From: Heterohyrax brucei
Taxonomy: Eukaryota; Chordata; Mammalia; Hyracoidea; Procaviidae
Assembly: GCA_028571685.1 (NCBI GenBank)
Contig: CM053146.1
Location: 67,179,431-67,243,430, forward strand
DNA: 64,000 nt
Reading direction: 5' to 3'
The translations under genes were made by a program, and so were the position numbers. Positions 46,638-57,869 of the stretch are shown here, one piece after another. Numbering within the stretch: position 1 is the first letter of the stretch; each line of letters opens with the position of its first letter. The notes below the pieces were generated by a model. That model saw only the letters and a program-made list of their open reading frames with translations. It did not search any database and had not been told where the DNA came from.

Positions 46638-47451
46638 GAATGTGCTCTAGTAAGAGCTGTCATTGTTACCCAGTTACAAGGATGGTTCAAATCATGCAGT
46701 TTGTCTGCACATGCAACAAGCACGTGCTATTGTTTTTGTTACTGCCAGCATTTTTGCAGTTGCAGATTTTGTCAAATTTTCTGGTGTTTTAGCTACAATA
46801 TTGTGGTAATTAGCATGGGAGGGGGATGACACTATGAATCACTGCACTGGGTAACATCAACTCTAGGGAGGCCACTGTTCTTGGCTACTACAAATTTTAA
46901 CACTTCATCCTCCTCCCTGGATATGCATATTTCCAAACTGACTTCCTTCCAGTAAAAACATTTTATTTACGCCAAACAGAAATTTTTGTCCTATGACCCT
47001 TGTCATCTGTAGTCTTCGGTACTCTGTGGTCCACTGATGCTGGTTTTCCTGCTACAGCGATGACAACATCAAAAATCACTTTCTGAGAACATTCTTTACT
47101 CAGAGGAACAGTGTGTTCTATTTGTTCTGGTTGCTTTTCTGAAATGTTTGTCAAGTCTCCTGGCTTTAATTTGAACCACATTTTCACTATGAGACACGTG
47201 TTTCTCGAGCATATCCCCAGACCACAAGTTAAGCACATTTTCAGCTTTTAGTGATTATTTTTTTCCTCACTTGAAAACCATTTTTGCCTTTTTTTGGAGC
47301 ATTCCCTGAAACGGTTTGATGAATCATGTTTTCTAGTTTCTGTACCAAGCATCTCCTTATCATATCTCCAAGTCGTCTCAGAATGCCCCAGTTCATTGCC
47401 CCAAATTTATATTTTAGATATTTTCATTTATTCTTCCTCTCCACATCAAGT
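46638..47451 (-). other. Unrecognised stretch with a 91-codon minus-strand open frame
   Basis: On the minus strand an open frame runs from 47238 to 46963 (starts MCLTCGLGICSRNTCLIVKM, ends VPKTTDDKGHRTKISVWRK), and AATAAA overlaps its stop. A second short stretch in another frame upstream (about 47350-47255) also reads as polar, protein-like sequence. This could be a decayed retrocopy of a host gene, but I do not recognise the protein, so chance is possible. Confidence 0.3.
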
Positions 47452-47494
47452 TTCCATGAGTTGGACTCTATGACAGCTAATAAGAACAACAACA
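47452..47494 (+). repeat. RTE/AfroSINE tail crumb
   Basis: CCATGAGTTGGACTCTATGAC and an ACAACAAC-type end. Confidence 0.5.
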
Positions 47495-49035
47495 TTATCA
47501 AAACTGATCACCGATTTTTATTTTAGGGAATGAGTTTCATGCAAATATATTTTTTAAAAAATCATTTCATGAGTGGTACTATATACGCAGTGAAGCTGTG
47601 TTGAGCTACAGACCCTATGCCCAACTCACTAGCTAAGTGAATTATTTCTACACCCGAGGCTGAGAATGAAAGAACTCAAAATTAGCAAATCTTACTGTAC
47701 ATCATGACCTTTGGGTCTCTCAAGAGTGATAAAAGCTTCAAATTAAAAGATTTGAGAGTGGCAAGTGTTATATATGCCATATATAGATGCAGATGCAAAT
47801 ATAAATCTACATTCATAGTCTTTCTAGCATTTTTTATTTCTACCCTAGCAATGTAGGATAAGTATAGACTAACTGAATCTCTTTGAAAAGCATTAAAAAT
47901 ATCTATTTGTTTTTCTTTAAGCACAATCTCTAAGCGTGAAAAGAAGGATTATTTTACAGAAAAAAAAGTTTCTGGTAAAATATAACTGTGGGTTTTTCTA
48001 CATGTTTCTGTAGACAGTTCAGGCTTCTTTTGACATCATTTTTAATAAACAGCAATACAATCTCAGATCACTTGGGTAAATGAATGCATTTGCAACATTC
48101 ATTTGGCACTACATTCTCTTGATGATTATGGCATTTGATATGTTCTTTTTTGCCCTCTTTGTCAGCCTGGTTCTTCATGTCAATCTATAGTCTTTTATGT
48201 GGTTAACTTGACAGATGCAGGAAATTGCTGCCAAGCTCTGAAATGAATTTTTTCAGCAGTGGCATCTGGGTATCAGATGGTCCTCTTGGCTGGCCTCTTG
48301 TCTTGCTGCATGTTGGTTTTAGTGGGGTCTGTTGTAGCATCACCTGTTGCTATGCTCCCTTTCCCTCCCATATGTCCATTTCCCGTGATTCATGGTTGAA
48401 TGTGAGAATAAAAGCTCTGGTTCTGTCTTTATTTAAGAAAAAAATCTACAAAAATATGTTAAAGGGTACAGAGTTCTTTCTCTGACAAAGGGATACTTCC
48501 CTTTGGCTGGCATGCATGTCAACTACTAATGTGGTAACAAAGTCCAAATTTTTAAAGGCATTTGAGTGAAAGGCAAGAGGACGGATGCTGATTAATTACT
48601 GGGGTTGCTAGAAATGCTTTGTTTTCTTTGACTTGCATTGAATCAAGATGCACTGTTGTTACACAACATGATCAGAGGGAAATGGTATTTTGGGGTTTTG
48701 TTCTATATTTGTACTTTTCAAGGCTAGCTTTCTAACTTTAAAAAGGAACTTATTTCTCCTCAAAACATTGTCTTATCTACTTCCTACAATTCAGGACTGC
48801 ACTCTTTGCATTGGAATCCTATTCTAAAGGCATCAAATATTTTTTTGCATGAAGTAATGAGTGAATGGATATATTAATCAGTTGTGAATTAAGCTGCCCA
48901 TTTAAGGATGGATGATGATTTTACATATCCAATGGAACTAGAATGAAAACAAATACAACTTTAACTCAGAAATATATTAAACCATTGAAGTATTTCATAA
49001 ACTATAGTATAACTACAATGACAGTTGTCTTTACA
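47495..49035. other. Intronic, nothing firmly assigned
   Basis: AATAAAAGC at about 48408 is followed 30 bases later by a short A-run, like the 3' end of an old retrocopy, but no source gene is recognisable upstream. Confidence 0.4.
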
Positions 49036-49196
49036 ACTTTTAAGTGGGTTATGAACTCAGCTGCTAACTGAGAGGTCACTGGTTCACTTCTATCAGCCAG
49101 CCACTCCTTGGTAGCTCTATGGAGTGGTTCTACTTTGTCCTAAAGGGTTCCTATGAGTTGGAACATATTTGATGGCCCCTAAAAGCAACAATAACA
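49036..49196 (+). repeat. AfroSINE, divergent
   Basis: Sense: TCAGCTGCTAACTGAGAGG, GCCACTCCTTGGTAGCTC, GGTTCCTATGAGTTGGAAC. Confidence 0.85.
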
Positions 49197-49388
49197 TAAC
49201 TGCAATAGCAACATCTGTCTTTGCAACTTTTAAATGAGTTACATATTTTTAGACTATTACCTCCTTGGTTTTAACATATGTTTCATTTTAGAAGCAATTG
49301 GTAAGACTCAAGGTGGTATCATTTTTCTAACTGCTCCATGGTAGTGTTGTCATTTGTCTCTATACTAAATCAGGTCCTCTGAGAATCT

Positions 49389-49432
49389 CCTTTTCTTTCT
49401 TTCTTTCTCTCTCTCTTTTTTTTTTTTTACAG
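49389..49432 (+). promoter_or_regulatory. Long pyrimidine tract and 3' splice site
   Basis: About 40 nearly uninterrupted pyrimidines, made of TTTC and CT steps followed by a run of T, end in TACAG directly before the 252-bp exon. This is an unusually strong polypyrimidine tract for the splice acceptor. It is also a short simple repeat that is likely to vary in length. Confidence 0.8.
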
Positions 49433-49684
49433 AAAGGTTGTGGGTACCATCTGGATCTGTTAATGGTGGCTGTCATGCTTGGTGTCTGCTCCATTATGGG
49501 CCTCCCGTGGTTTGTGGCTGCCACTGTCCTCTCCATCACACATGTCAACAGCCTAAAACTGGAATCAGAGTGTTCAGCTCCAGGAGAACAACCCAAATTT
49601 CTTGGCATTCGGGAGCAAAGGGTTACTGGGCTTATGATTTTTGTTCTCATGGGTTCATCAGTTTTTATGACCAGTATTCTAAAG
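49433..49684 (+). CDS. SLC4A10: SLC4A10 exon, membrane segments 9 to 11
   Basis: The longest exon seen here (252 bp, 84 codons). Its acceptor follows a strong pyrimidine tract (49389-49428) and ends ACAG; the donor is GTAATG. It starts [20 protein letters not shown], continues with [19 protein letters not shown] (residues 21-39), then the highly conserved cytosolic stretch with [20 protein letters not shown], and ends with another hydrophobic helix ([20 protein letters not shown]). It covers a helix, a re-entrant or half helix pair and the start of the next helix in the 14-segment SLC4 fold. The 190-aa open frame on the opposite strand at 49360-49932 is only its shadow. Confidence 0.98.
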
Positions 49685-50545
49685 GTAATGAAATTTGCCT
49701 TTATAAACTTGAGAGAAGGTAGTATATCATTATCATTGTCTGAGGAATTTCGTTTTAATGTAAGCAAAAAATTCACAAATTGTGTGGCACGTGATATAAA
49801 AATGTTTTTTAAAACCATGTGTATATACTTCTTTTTAAACTGAAGGGGAAATATGCCCTGTATTTTACCACCTTTAAATATATAAAAATTAAGCTTGACA
49901 AAGTAAAGTTTAAATCTATAAATTATTACCATAATTTTGAACTGGTGATCAAACTACAGGGAAGAGTCACCCATTATTTCTGAGAGACTTGTGATCTAAA
50001 TTCACTACAGTCTTACACAAAATAAAGTTCCCATTTTCTTGTCAGTGGATAATCATATCTGGAATTAATATAATTTAGTATAAGGTAGAGTGCAGAGATG
50101 GGCATAGTCATATCCATAGTCATATGTGCAATTTATATGGACAGTATCATTGCATATGCTTATTTTTCACTTTTAAAATACTCTCATTCTGAAGAACATG
50201 AAAGAGTAATTGTTCTGTCATGAATAGTTAGTATTTATTGCTTATTATATATTGGATGTTCTTCAAATATGTTTTGATCTATTCAACACTCACCAACCCT
50301 ATTATTATCATCCCTATTTAGAGACTGGGAAACTAAGATGCAGCGAGTTTAAGTAATTTACCTAAGGTTTCATATCAAAAAGTGCTAGATCTGGGATTTG
50401 AACTCAAGTCTTTTGGGTCTGCTCTATTGTTGACTCTAAAACATATTACTTTGGTTTCTCTTTTTATTTTGGTAAGTGAAAATTACATGATAATAACATT
50501 TTATGTGAAAATAATTTGCACCTTTCTCTAATTGTTCCTTTACAG
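49685..50545. other. 0.9-kb intron with a MIR
   Basis: The MIR at 50222-50450 is the only recognised element. The rest is AT-rich. Confidence 0.55.
50222..50450 (+). repeat. MIR SINE
   Basis: AGTTAGTATTTATTGC, GAGACTGGGAAACTAAGATG, TAAGTAATTTACCTAAGG and GGATTTGAACTCAAGTC follow MIR in order. Confidence 0.8.
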
Positions 50546-50614
50546 TTTATCCCCATGCCAGTGCTCTATGGAGTGTTTCTTTATATGGGTGCTTCGTCTC
50601 TAAAGGGAATTCAG
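50546..50614 (+). CDS. SLC4A10: SLC4A10 short exon, membrane segments 11-12 junction
   Basis: This 69-bp exon (23 codons) has acceptor CCTTTACAG and donor GTAAAT. It encodes [20 protein letters not shown] plus GIQ. The [14 protein letters not shown] motif is nearly invariant in the SLC4 family. It is too short to be picked up as an open reading frame, but it fits in frame between its neighbours (…SILK|FIPMP… and …GIQ|LFDRI…). Confidence 0.97.
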
Positions 50615-51057
50615 GTAAATGGCAGTAATACAGGCACATCTGTGGTGATGTATCTTAAAGTCTGTTGAAGTTAACCCATGTAACAACTAAGAAGATGACA
50701 TAATCTGAGGGGACAGTTTTTAGATCACAATTAAGTTTATCCAAACTGGTCAGGTTTATAAACGTTAAAGAAGGTTGAAGCAGGGTCAACTCCAGCCACA
50801 AAGATTCATAATCATAGGATACATGTGTGTACCATAATTATATTAAAACTACATGAGGTTTGCAATTTTACTCCCCTGTTAAAAATACCAGTACATTTAA
50901 AAATATATTCAAATACTTAGATTTGCACAAAAATATTCATTGTAATATATACTATCAAAATATTGGGGAGGGGGAAACAGTTATCCAATAGCAATAATTT
51001 TGGTACATTCCTCAAAAGTTGATAATTATGAAAATAAAAGTGACATGACAATTTAGG
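50615..51057. other. Start of the 4.8-kb intron
   Basis: No recognised feature. Confidence 0.4.
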
Positions 51058-51265
51058 CATACCAGCCCAGGGGCAAGAATGAGGAGGCACAAAGGGACAG
51101 GAAAGGTAGTAATAGGGGACCCAAGAAGAAGAGCGGGGGAGTGTTGACATGATGTGGGTTTGGCAACAAATGCCACAAAGCAATATCTGTATTAATCTTT
51201 TAATGAGAAACTAATTTGCCCTGTGAACCTCAATCTAAAGTATGATTAAAAAAAGAAAGCAACAT
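51058..51265 (+). repeat. L1 3'-UTR end
   Basis: GGCAACAAATGCCACAAAGC, TTTTAATGAGAAACTAATTTG and CTGTGAACCTCAATCTAAAG followed by a short A-run match the last 100 bases of old L1 3' UTRs. Confidence 0.7.
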
Positions 51266-51549
51266 GGTTAAAATGTTTATGACACAGTATAACGTGAAAA
51301 GGTAGGAAAACAAGCTATGCTTCCCACTGTTTTATAAAGCTGTATGAGTTTGGACAGATTAGGAGAGAAGGTAGACACAGGGAAAAGATATGGGTTGTTT
51401 TAAAACAATGTTTATTTTCTATTATTGTTAAAATTTTAGAATTATTTGTAAAATTATAAACAAAGCTATAGTGTGAAGCAGTTTCAAAGTGTAACAGAAG
51501 GCTATGCATAGTTTAAGTAAGTGTAGGTTAAATAGACATAGGTATTGGT

Positions 51550-52040
51550 TTCATTAGTTTTCTACTGCTGCGTAACAGCTTATTCCAGAACTTAACAGTT
51601 TAAAATAAGAAACACTTATTAGATCACAGCTGTTATCAGACATGCATTTGAGGACAGCGTAGGCAGGTGGTTGGGGCTCAAGGTATCTCATGTATTTGCC
51701 CTCAGGATGTCTGTAACGACTGAAGTCATCTGAAGGCTTGCCTAGGGAACATCTGCTTCAAAGATGACTCATTCCCATGGCTGTGGACGGAAATCTCGGT
51801 TTCTCTGTAGCTGTTGATATGAAGTTTCAGGATTTTTTTTTTGCCACAGGGACCTCTCCATATGTTGCTCGAGTATCCTCACGACATGGCAGCAAACGTC
51901 CCCCAGAGTGAGCAATCTGAAGACGAGAGGATGAACTTACTGTGCCTGTTGGCCTAGTCTCCAAAGTCACACAGCGTCACCTACGCTTTTTTCTGAATGT
52001 TAGAATTCATCTTGAATTCAAAGGGAGGGAATATCAAAGA
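51550..52040 (-). repeat. LTR-like old repeat
   Basis: CATTAGTTTTCTACTGCTGC GTAACAG, GACTGAAGTCATCTGAAGGC, CACAGGGACCTCTCCATATG and ACGACATGGCAGC resemble an old LTR of the MaLR/ERV-L class in antisense. Boundaries are uncertain. Confidence 0.5.
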
Positions 52041-52404
52041 ATTTTTGGACACACTTTAAAACCACGAAAAGTGTGTTCTAAATTTTTAGAGGTGGATGGC
52101 AAATCCTTTCTGCTTATTTCGTAGATGCCTTTGAATAATCTTGTTTCATGAGTTAACATAATTTAGCAAAAAAAGCTTCAAGTTTTCTTGAGTAAGAGAT
52201 GAATTTGAGACTTATTTATTATATAGTTTGTGTTTTGATGACTACAAGGAAATTATAAATCACAGCTTTTTCTATGCTACAGCTAATTCACTGATATTTA
52301 AAAACATATAAAAGTCACCTGGTGGGGGTCAGGCAGCACCGGACCTCTTTTCCTGAATAAATAACTAACCAGCTTCTCATCTTGGAAATAGAAGAAGAGC
52401 GTAC

Positions 52405-52575
52405 CGAAACCAAACCAAACCTCTTGCCACTGAGTCAATTCTGACTTGTAGCGACCCTATAGGACAGAGTAGAACTGGCCCATAGGATTTCCAAGGAGTG
52501 GCTGGCAGAATCAGATTGCTTACCTCCTGGTTAGCAGTTGGAGCTCTTAACCACTACGCCTGACCAGGGTTTCCT
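52405..52575 (-). repeat. AfroSINE
   Basis: Antisense: GCCACTGAGTCAATTCTGAC, TATAGGACAGAGTAGAACTGG, AACCACTACGCCTGACCAGG. Confidence 0.94.
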
Positions 52576-53446
52576 AAAGGAGCTTAGACCTAACACTGCA
52601 GCAAAACATCCATAGGAACTCCTTGGAAGGTGACCGAGTACTCAAACCAATAGACTAATTGTTCATCTTGACACTGGGTAAACGTAACCTGGGAAAGGAA
52701 GCTGTTTAAAGGTGCTGGATGTTTCAATTTTACTTAAATTATGTTAATTAGCTCATTTAAAATTATAGGTATGAAAGTATGTTTTGTTCGGCAAGGCAAA
52801 TCAGGAAGAATGCTGAAGAGATTTTGTTTTACTATGGTTTTTGTCTTTTGCCACTGGCAAAAGTTCCACAACTACTAATTTCATCTCTAAGTGAAAAGTA
52901 TTTATTATTAGGCCCCAGGCTCACACAAATACAGCAGCAGAAGTTTAAGAAACAAAGTAATATCATTTTGATAGATCTCAACAGATTTTTTCCCCTTAAT
53001 TCCACTCACAGAATTTTGTACCCATGAGGTTTGGAATTAAACAAAAATTGTCAAGTTTGGGAATCATTTGGGGTGTGAATCTTTCAAGTGAAAATTGAGG
53101 AAAACATTATCAAAGACCCATGAGATAAGAATAATGAATTTTAAATAGTAACAAATGAAACAACAAGCAGGATCACACATTGAGAAACAAGGTCTCTTAC
53201 TGAGAAATCAGTAAAAATGAGGCAGGCAGTTGAAATCCCTGTTTGGCTGATTTGATTAGGGAGATGGGATGTTGATGTCAGGACAAGAGAAAAGTCATAG
53301 TATAAAACTCAGAGTACCTTTTGCATGGCTGTCATTACTTAAGTTGTACTAAGCAAATGTGTTGAATATCAGCAGTTCAAGGAACACATTCATTTGTAAC
53401 CCTTTGTGTTGGAATCTATATTACCTGATTGTCTGAAAATATTAAA
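52576..53446. other. Intronic, nothing recognised
   Basis: The open frame 52779-53027 lacks splice context or family resemblance. Confidence 0.4.
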
Positions 53447-53469
53447 ACACACACACACACACACACACA
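53447..53469. repeat. (CA)n microsatellite
   Basis: About eleven CA units; an A-run follows at about 53509-53521. Confidence 0.95.
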
Positions 53470-53898
53470 ACTTATTATCTAGGCTTTTTACTGTGAAGTA
53501 TGGCAGGAAAAAAAAAAAAACAGATCACAGTGTTCTCACGAATGCTGTTTCTTTATTCAGATATGTAACCACATCTATATTCATTCCAACACTTTGGGAA
53601 TCTAAAGTAAAGCAAATGTGCCATTTAAACAACAACAATTGAAGCACCCACACACTGAAGTACACTTATGCAATGACATAGCTCCCCAAATGGAGAAAGG
53701 GTGGCTGGGAAAAGTCAGTTCTATAGAAACTGAAATGTTCAGTTATAAGCCAGGAGATTTTACTTAATTTTTTCCCCAAGTCCCACTTCTACCCTGCACT
53801 AAGTTTTGTTTATTGTTTGTTTAATGGCTTATAATTTTAAGAGATGTTTAGAAATAGAAATGAGAAGGCTTAATGACATACATGTAAGCTGTCTGGAG

Positions 53899-54010
53899 AT
53901 GGGTGAACTAACGACTTACGAACTGGCAGTCAGCTTTTGTAAAGATTACAGTCTTAGACACTCTGTGTCACTATGAGTCAGAATCTACTTAAGGGCAAAG
54001 AACAACAATT
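53899..54010 (+). repeat. AfroSINE long variant, 3' part
   Basis: GTAAAGATTACAGTCTTAGAC and CACTATGAGTCAGAATCTAC; the head is missing. Confidence 0.8.
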
Positions 54011-55408
54011 CTGCACAGAAGATTTTCAGTTAACGTTTTTGGAATGTACAAATGCATAGGAATGAATCAGTGAACAAATTAACGTGTCTCAGGTTCTTGT
54101 TTAGCTGAGTGAAGAAAGACTATGCCATGTCCTAAGATGGGGTAAATAGAAGAAGAGATAGTGATTTGAGTTTCGTAATGGTTATTTGAGTTTGAGATTC
54201 CTACTTACATACAAGCAGGTTTTGGTAAAGAAAGACGTTTTGACCCTAACATTTAGACTGCTCTGCACTATAGAGTAATTTTGAAATCTTTGATGAGAAT
54301 TGCTTCTAATATTCTCATAGATTAGCTAAGCAATAAGACCTAATATTACATGATTAAAATGTATAGTTGATATTACTCTAGAAATAGCACGAAATAGAGC
54401 ACTTATTAAAATAATCATTTTCTAAATAGTCATCTCATGTTGGAAACATTGAAAATTATAAAAATAGACCTAGGAAGAATTTAATGCAATTATTCACATA
54501 AAATAAAACTAACTTGCAGTCCAGATTTTAGTAAGTAAAGCATGATAGAAGAATTGAAGCTTCTGGTGAAAATATAATTTATAAAATTTGAATTTAATCT
54601 ATAAAATTTGGGTTGAGAGATAAAAATGGTCTCAGAGCCAAAGCTGTAATACTTATATTACATCATCTAAGAATACTTGAACTATTTTTATAGTAAAATT
54701 CAAGCCAAAACATCACTGATGCAGATGAAAATAATTTTAATAAAATACAAAGAACAACATGTAAATGGTTTGACTGTACAGTCGTTATTCAAGAAATTAA
54801 CAAATTTTACTCTTAAATACTTAAAGAAAAATTCATCTAGGTTAAATTCTTGTAGTTAAGATGCTTGTGTCCTTGAAGATAACGTCAGAAACTGTGGCAG
54901 ATCAAGGCAAGCCAGGTGAAAATAGCCGAGTCAAAGGAGGTCAGACATCTTGCTTACGAGCTGATGATGAGTCCAGAACTGAGTCCAGAACTCCAGAGAT
55001 GCAAGTCTAGGGCTGAGATCTAGGGCTCTGGAAGTTGAACCATGGATGCAGAAGTCAGAGAACGGAAGTCCAGAAGCCCCAGCACTTAAGGGCCAGATAA
55101 TGGAAGATATTGTGATAGGACAAAAAGAAGAGGATTTGTCTCTCAGGGCTCCGCTCTCCCAGGTAACAATAGTACCATTAGATTTAATAGTTCTTAGACT
55201 TTTCTAGATGACAACCTATTTCCACATTGAACCAAACATTTATTCTTAAACTGTTAAAAGCCTAACAGTCCCGTTGCTCTAATGCCCAGATGTCAACTGA
55301 AGCATGATTCAGATGTATCTTGTGCATCAGGTTACAGTAGACATTTACTTTTCCTACTTTCATTTCGGTACTATATTTTAAAATCAATTTAATCTATTTA
55401 TTTTGCAG
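54011..55408. other. End of the 4.8-kb intron, with a GC-richer unexplained patch
   Basis: AT-rich except 54870-55165, which is purine-rich, with GAGTCCAGAACT repeated in tandem at about 54970-54994 and related AGTCCAGAA or AAGTCTAGG phrases around it. I cannot assign that patch to a family. Confidence 0.4.
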
Positions 55409-55582
55409 CTGTTTGACAGAATAAGGCTCTTTTGGATGCCTGCAAAGCATCAACCAGACTTTATATACTTGAGGCATGTACCTCTTAGAAAAGTCCACCT
55501 CTTCACAATTATTCAGATAAGTTGCCTGGGCCTTTTGTGGATAATAAAAGTTTCAAGAGCTGCGATTGTCTTTCCCATGATG
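55409..55582 (+). CDS. SLC4A10: SLC4A10 exon, membrane segment 13 and start of 14
   Basis: This 174-bp exon (58 codons) is bounded by TATTTTGCAG and GTATGA. It begins [20 protein letters not shown] and ends [12 protein letters not shown]. The [20 protein letters not shown] stretch is a conserved cytosolic loop, followed by a hydrophobic helix ([19 protein letters not shown]). The next helix starts at RAAIVFPMM and continues in the following exon. Differences from the human protein as I remember it are the first Leu (Phe), Arg in DRIRLF (Lys) and Ile in IQISC (Met). Confidence 0.97.
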
Positions 55583-56146
55583 GTATGAAACTTCTAAGTT
55601 ACCTCCTCTTCTGATTTTCTATCCTTTTTGGACTAAAATTAGAACAATAAGGTCATTTTGAACAATTATTAGAACTTTGATATAAATTCTGGCAACTAAA
55701 ACTAGTGACTAAGACAAGGTTTAAGATTATGAATTTCAGATTCTCTCTTGAATTCTGAATATTGAAAGTAGTGTAAATTAATTAAAGTTGGATGAAAAGA
55801 AAATGTAAACTTTCAAAATTTAACATTAAAGGTATATCAACATCTGAAAAATTAAAATGATTTTTAAAATTAATTTTATTAAATGTTTCACTTCAAATAC
55901 TTCACAAGTATAGTTAATTTGAAACTCTATTTAAAAAAACACCATTACTGTGGAGTTGATTCCAACTCATAATAAATAATTTAAAGTATTATCAGTATTT
56001 TTAAAAATGAGTTAGTGTTCATTTGAAATAACACAGTGTTAACTGCATATTTTAAGGAAATATCCAAATGCATTTTTTTTTGTTTCTGTTTTTGCTTTCT
56101 TTAAAGCTTCTCAAATGATTCCTGTAATGGATAAAATCATATCATT
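55583..56146. other. 0.9-kb intron, first part
   Basis: AT-rich. An AfroSINE tail crumb (GTGGAGTTGATTCCAACTC) lies at 55933-55972, antisense. Confidence 0.5.
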
Positions 56147-56320
56147 TATTCCAACCTTGGTGGCATAGTGGTTAAATGTTATAGTTGCTAACCAAAAAGT
56201 CAGCAGTTCAAATCCATCAGGTGCTCCTTGGAGACTCAGTGTGGCAGTTCTACTCTGTCCTATAGGATGGCTATGAGTTGGAACTGACCTAACGGCAGTG
56301 AGTTTGTTTGGGGCTTTTAT
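56147..56320 (+). repeat. AfroSINE
   Basis: Sense, complete: GGTGGCATAGTGGTTAAATG, GTTCAAATCCATCAGGTGC, GGATGGCTATGAGTTGGAAC. It ends about 200 bases before the next exon. Confidence 0.95.
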
Positions 56321-56519
56321 TCCAAGGAGGTGTTGAGAAAAGGCAATGAAAAAAAAAGGAAAGTCCAGGTAATACGTTTTATGTCCATGTATCTTCAATA
56401 TCATGACCATAATCTAAGTTGACTTGCCCTCCACCCCTTTCCTCCTGCCCCCCTAATAGTTCTGCGTCTCTAATTTCTATTTTTTCCCCTATTTTAAACT
56501 CTTTTATTATTTGCTTCAG

Positions 56520-56642
56520 GTGTTAGCTCTGGTATTTGTAAGAAAATTGATGGACTTGTTATTTACCAAACGGGAGCTCAGCTGGTTGGATGATTTAATG
56601 CCCGAGAGTAAGAAAAAGAAATTAGAAGATGCCGAAAAAGAA
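56520..56642 (+). CDS. SLC4A10: SLC4A10 exon, end of last membrane segment and proximal C-tail
   Basis: This 123-bp exon (41 codons) follows the acceptor TTGCTTCAG and ends at a consensus GTAAGT donor. It encodes VLALVFVRKLMDLLFTKREL, then SWLDDLMPESKKKKLEDAEK and a final E. The first half finishes the last membrane helix. The second half is the acidic and lysine-rich cytosolic tail, where SWLDDLMPE is conserved across NBC-type SLC4 proteins. The later tail, which differs between splice forms, is not in the window. Confidence 0.97.
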
Positions 56643-57707
56643 GTAAGTCAGAGAAAAATAAACATTTTATTCTTAAAAAAAGGAAACTTGCACAGTAATA
56701 GCTTTTTGCCAACACTTAATTGTTGTATTTTATCTTTAAACAGTTAGTGGTTACTGACAATCACTGATGAGCTAGTCTGGGAGATTAATATTTAGAATCA
56801 TAAACCTGAGACTTCAGCAAAGAGGAAGAGTAAGGGTTGTCCATGCAGATATCAAATGTTGATTGGCCAAGTGCTGTCAATATTTGTGCTTAATTACCTT
56901 TTGAATTATAAGATTTATTTTCAACTCATTCAAGAGGTAATTAAGAATATTTGCTTATCTCATTAAGATTTGATTTGTTTTCATGTTTCCTGTGGATGAC
57001 AGAAACATACTGATGTTTAACTATTTCCAAGTTTATGGCCACATTAAGATTTTTGCTGAATATGTGAGAAGAAAAAAAACAGGTATTATTGCTATTGGCA
57101 TTTTCTCAGTGGAAAGAAGTTTTATTAAAAAGATTCTAATAAAAATGTTGTTCTTAAAACAGATGAAATGCTTCACAGGAAGCAACACCGATCTGCGTTA
57201 CGTTCAAAGTGATTATTTAGTAAATGTTGTTTGAGAAACTTCTGTGAGTTAGCTACCTTTACGGACTTCTAACTTTTTCTCTGTTTCATATGATAAAATA
57301 ATTTTTCTTAAGTTTATGAAATTATTAAAGTTTATAGTAAGTTTAGATCTACTTTAAAACATGTTTCAAGTATATAAAAAGTATATAAAAACTACAGAGG
57401 CTATAATGAAAAAAACTGACTAACACATTTAGCAGAATGATTGATCCAGTAGTGTGAGAAAGAAAAACAAAAGTTCTGTGTGAATAAAAACGAAGCTAAA
57501 AAGTAGTATTTTTGTAGCTTTGCACCTCACTCTTTCCATTTTTCTTTCTTTTATACAGTGGTCAGCAAATATATTTAGTTTCCTATTTACAGAATGTTTT
57601 CTGAATCCAAAGATACAGTCATCTCTTCTTTAGGGAATTCATTAGCAGACATTCTCAGGAGTCTGAAGCCACACTAAGCCCAGTGATGTTTCTGCTCAGA
57701 TATTTCT
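56643..57707. other. Start of the downstream intron
   Basis: No further SLC4A10 exon seen. The open frame 56983-57234 has no resemblance to the tail of the protein. Confidence 0.5.
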
Positions 57708-57869
57708 ACAAACACAAAACACCAAGACCAAACCTATGGCTGCTAACTCACAGTGACCCTATAGGAAAGAGAAGAACTGTCCCATAGGATTTTCAAGTGG
57801 GTAGGAGATTCGTACTGCAGACCTTTCGGTTAATAGCTCAGCTCTTAACCACTGCACCACCTGGGCGTC
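57708..57869 (-). repeat. AfroSINE
   Basis: Antisense: CTAACTCACAGTGACCCTAT, ACTGTCCCATAGGATTTTC, TTAACCACTGCACCACC. Confidence 0.92.

Larger units (their letters stand above)
27023..56642 (+). other. SLC4A10: SLC4A10 gene, internal part (eight exons and seven introns)
   Basis: Eight exons read in one consistent frame and give 387 codons of the SLC4A10 (NBCn2/NCBE) membrane domain and the start of its C-terminal tail. The protein brings Na+ and bicarbonate into neurons and epithelial cells such as choroid plexus (family knowledge). Introns are about 12.4, 1.8, 0.7, 6.9, 0.9, 4.8 and 0.9 kb, all with GT donors and AG acceptors. The paralogs SLC4A7 and SLC4A8 were considered. The loop-3 sequence (CNCVEPHNPSN, DSNVSASDIIWENLTVS), [19 protein letters not shown] and the tail KKKKLEDAEKE fit SLC4A10 best. 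I did not find the preceding exon (end of transmembrane segment 5) or the following exon in the window, so the flanking sequence is taken to be intron. Confidence 0.95.

Noticed and set aside
48225..48485. 86-codon open frame near an AATAAA and an A-run
   Set aside because: The frame includes the A-run and has no family resemblance; evidence for a retrocopy is too weak.
49360..49932. 190-codon open frame on the minus strand
   Set aside because: It is antisense to the 252-bp SLC4A10 exon and its length comes from that exon's codon composition; the peptide resembles no family.
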